Shown here: positions 62,112 through 64,000 of the stretch, one piece after another
How positions within the stretch are numbered: position 1 is the stretch's first letter
Layout: each line of letters begins with the position of its first letter
NCBI GenBank assembly: GCA_963580285.1
Contig: OY757010.1
Coordinates: 69,593,659 to 69,657,658 of the forward strand
Direction: 5' to 3'
Origin: Lucinisca nassula
Taxonomy: Eukaryota; Mollusca; Bivalvia; Lucinida; Lucinidae
DNA: 64,000 bases
Notes under the pieces: model-generated
The model's input: only the letters and a program-made list of their open reading frames with translations
Database searches by the model: none
Told to the model about the DNA's origin: nothing
Translations under genes and position numbers: made by a program

Positions 62112-62956
62112 CGGCAAATGTTAATGCAATGGAATAACTATGGATGATCGTTGTTCTTGCATAACTTACGATTCCGACCGCAAAGTTTTACGAAAACGCA
62201 CAAAACGTCCATATAAACTCCATATAAACTCTTCAAATGCGACCGGCAAACCAACATGGCGGCCAGTTCAGAATGTTGTTTACAATGACGTAGTTACGCA
62301 GTAACCTTCTGACGTCATCATAGAACCGTAAAATGCTACGTTCATGGCGATGACGTTACGTCGCTCAACGTAACGTAAACAAAGGAAGGTCTGTCTTGTG
62401 ATATCAAAAGCTCAAAATCCGTGTTCAAACAGCACGTGAATTTCATGATTTTGATAATTGACATGCTAAAATACCATCATGATCCTAAGGGCCTATACAA
62501 AGTAAATGCAAACTTCTGAAATAAAAGCAAACACTTATTCTTGCAAAAATACCTATGCGCGTGGCTGTTTGAAGCCATTGTCAAATGGACCGAAAACCGT
62601 GCTCAAACAGCAAAAACCATGTTCAAATCATGAAATTCGCGTGCTGTTTGAACATAGATTTTGAGCTTTTGATATCACAAGACGGGCCTTGCTTCGTTTA
62701 CGTTATGTTGAGCGACGTAACGTTATCGCCCTGAACGTAGCGTTTTAGGGTTCTATGATGACGTCACTGCATGACAACGGCATTGTAAACAACATTCTGA
62801 ACTGGCCGCCATTTTGGTTTGCCTGTCGCATTTGACGAGTTTATATGGAATTTATATGGAGCTTTTGGGTGTTTTCGTCAAAATTTGTTGTCGGAATCGT
62901 AAGTTATGCAAGAACAACGATCATCCATGGCTATTTCATTGCATTAACATTTGCCG
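62112..62956. mobile_element. Foldback element with arms of about 330 bp
   Basis: The left arm (62112-62448, from cggcaaatgttaatgcaatg) is the inverted complement of the right arm (62630-62956, ending cattgcattaacatttgccg) at roughly 85-90 percent by eye. The loop holds an inverted copy of the neighbouring family-R end (62466-62505) and a smaller inverted pair GCTGTTTGA / TCAAACAGC. No protein is encoded. Confidence 0.87.
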
Positions 62957-63063
62957 GATCCCTCGGAAGATATTTGAACATTCGGCCTAGCGGCTTCAAA
63001 CAGCTTCCTCGGGACCCGGCGAATGTTAATGCATGAAAAATCATGGTTAATCCCTATATTCTT

Positions 63064-63225
63064 GAACGCGGCGTCTGATCAGGGCAAACACCGTTTGCGA
63101 AATGTTAAGCCATTTTCCAAATAAATTTTGAAGAAAAAACAACCTGACACACCTTAATTTTGAAATTAACTCCTGCTAGATTTAAGGAGGAAGATTCCAT
63201 TTGGTACAAAATGCATGGTTAATGT
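63064..63225. mobile_element. Family-P element, left half missing
   Basis: It begins inside the core (gaacgcggcgtctgatcagg) and runs to the right end (ttccatttggtacaaaatg). Confidence 0.75.
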
Positions 63226-63690
63226 CTGTTTGTATTAAATCTTCGATTTGTTTCAGTCATCAATTTATGAAATTTTCACACATTTTTCTTTGACCAAAAC
63301 CCTTGATTCAATGTGGGCAATAAAGTTCTGAGCTATAAACCACAACTGTTCCATTATTACTGACCAGAACTGAATGGATAGTTTTGTTCTTAATTTGTTC
63401 TTAACGAAAAGGACCATCTGAGTTTTGTTGTGTGGGGATAATAAATGTCATGGTCTACCTTATTAGAGCTTGCCCTTTGCAGAGGTGCCAGTGTAAGGGT
63501 CAGGGCAGAAAATTGACTCTGATTTACAAGCAGGGGTCAGGTTGACCACACACTGACATACTGTGAAGTTGTGGGAATGGTGTGATAGGTGGTCACACAG
63601 TATTGCAGAGGTGAAGTGTCTTGGGTTGTAAAGGTAAAACATTGCACAATTATCTCTTTTCCTATAAAATACACCCACTGGCTTTCTTAC

Positions 63691-63729
63691 AAAATTGAAG
63701 ATTAGAAATGTTGTTGAAATCAGCGCCAT
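63691..63729 (-). CDS. Tentative first coding exon of a minus-strand gene
   Basis: On the minus strand ATGGCGCTG at 63729 is preceded by AACAAG, a favourable start context. It reads MALISTTFLIFNF up to a GTAAGA donor beginning at 63690 (phase 0). Promoter-like sequence lies 170-260 bp upstream. No second exon was identified, so this is speculative. Confidence 0.22.
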
Positions 63730-63899
63730 CTTGTTCAAAACTAACAATCATGTTGTTAGTCAGCACATTGTTAAAGTTCAACGGAAACGGTAATTTTACC
63801 ACCATATCATTATTAATTATCCATGTAGCACAGATAAAAATAAGCAATTACAAAAAGTCGCGAGAATTCAAAAGGTTATATAGGGGAAGTTATAAGCCA

Positions 63900-63990
63900 A
63901 TAAAGTTACGTGATTTACCGTTCTTTCGCACCTGTCCAAATTTAGATTTTCACGCATGCGCACTTGCGCGTGACGTCATTTGTAGACACA
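63900..63990. promoter_or_regulatory. CRE/NRF1-like motif cluster
   Basis: GCATGCGCAC (NRF1-like) and GTGACGTCAT (CRE-like) within 30 bp in an otherwise AT-rich neighbourhood, with CpGs in excess of the surroundings. This looks like a housekeeping-type promoter; direction not determined. Confidence 0.35.
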
Positions 63991-64000
63991 TTTCGAAGTG

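Overview
The window looks like invertebrate genomic DNA, most probably from a bivalve mollusc. Genes are split into short exons with GT-AG introns. Intergenic and intronic DNA is packed with SINEs carrying CAAA-type tails, palindromic miniature elements and satellite-bearing elements of the kind common in bivalves. The species assignment is inference; the intron/exon structure and repeats are read directly from the sequence.

Region 3.4-21.65 kb (+ strand) holds thirteen consecutive, phase-compatible exons of one multidomain signalling gene. They encode a C2 domain and a PDZ domain closely resembling the N-terminal half of animal RGS3, then a Dbl-homology (RhoGEF) domain, a Ser-rich linker and the start of a PH domain. 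The protein would be a membrane- and scaffold-directed Rho-family exchange factor. The 5' end is upstream of the window or unrecognised. The PH exon has a one-base frame break. Two coding boundaries of this gene have been amplified in tandem: the fourth recognised C2 exon (six copies, 8.26-8.96 kb) and the acceptor of the PDZ exon (about nine copies, 12.5-13.3 kb).

Region 23.58-27.1 kb (+) holds two exons that join in phase into a single C-terminal LIM domain followed by a stop codon. Two of the eight zinc ligands are replaced. It could be the 3' end of the same transcript or a separate, possibly decaying, gene.

From 27 kb to the end I see no convincing complete host gene. The sequence is a dense layering of repeats: more than twenty copies of one SINE (SINE-A, with target-site duplications of 9-16 bp), tRNA-headed SINEs (SINE-B, SINE-C and others), and several miniature inverted-repeat families with long palindromic cores. 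There are also three elements with a nested hairpin at the left end and an internal 120-190 bp satellite (29.2-31.1, 34.3-36.4 and 51.95-53.75 kb), two TIR elements (24.1-25.4 and 44.2-46.2 kb), a 0.85 kb foldback (62.1-62.96 kb), and three degraded non-LTR retrotransposon 3' ends (47.1, 57.9-59.4 and 60.9-61.5 kb). Insertions inside insertions give a relative chronology in several places. The last 100 bp have CRE/NRF1-like motifs and may be the promoter of a minus-strand gene.
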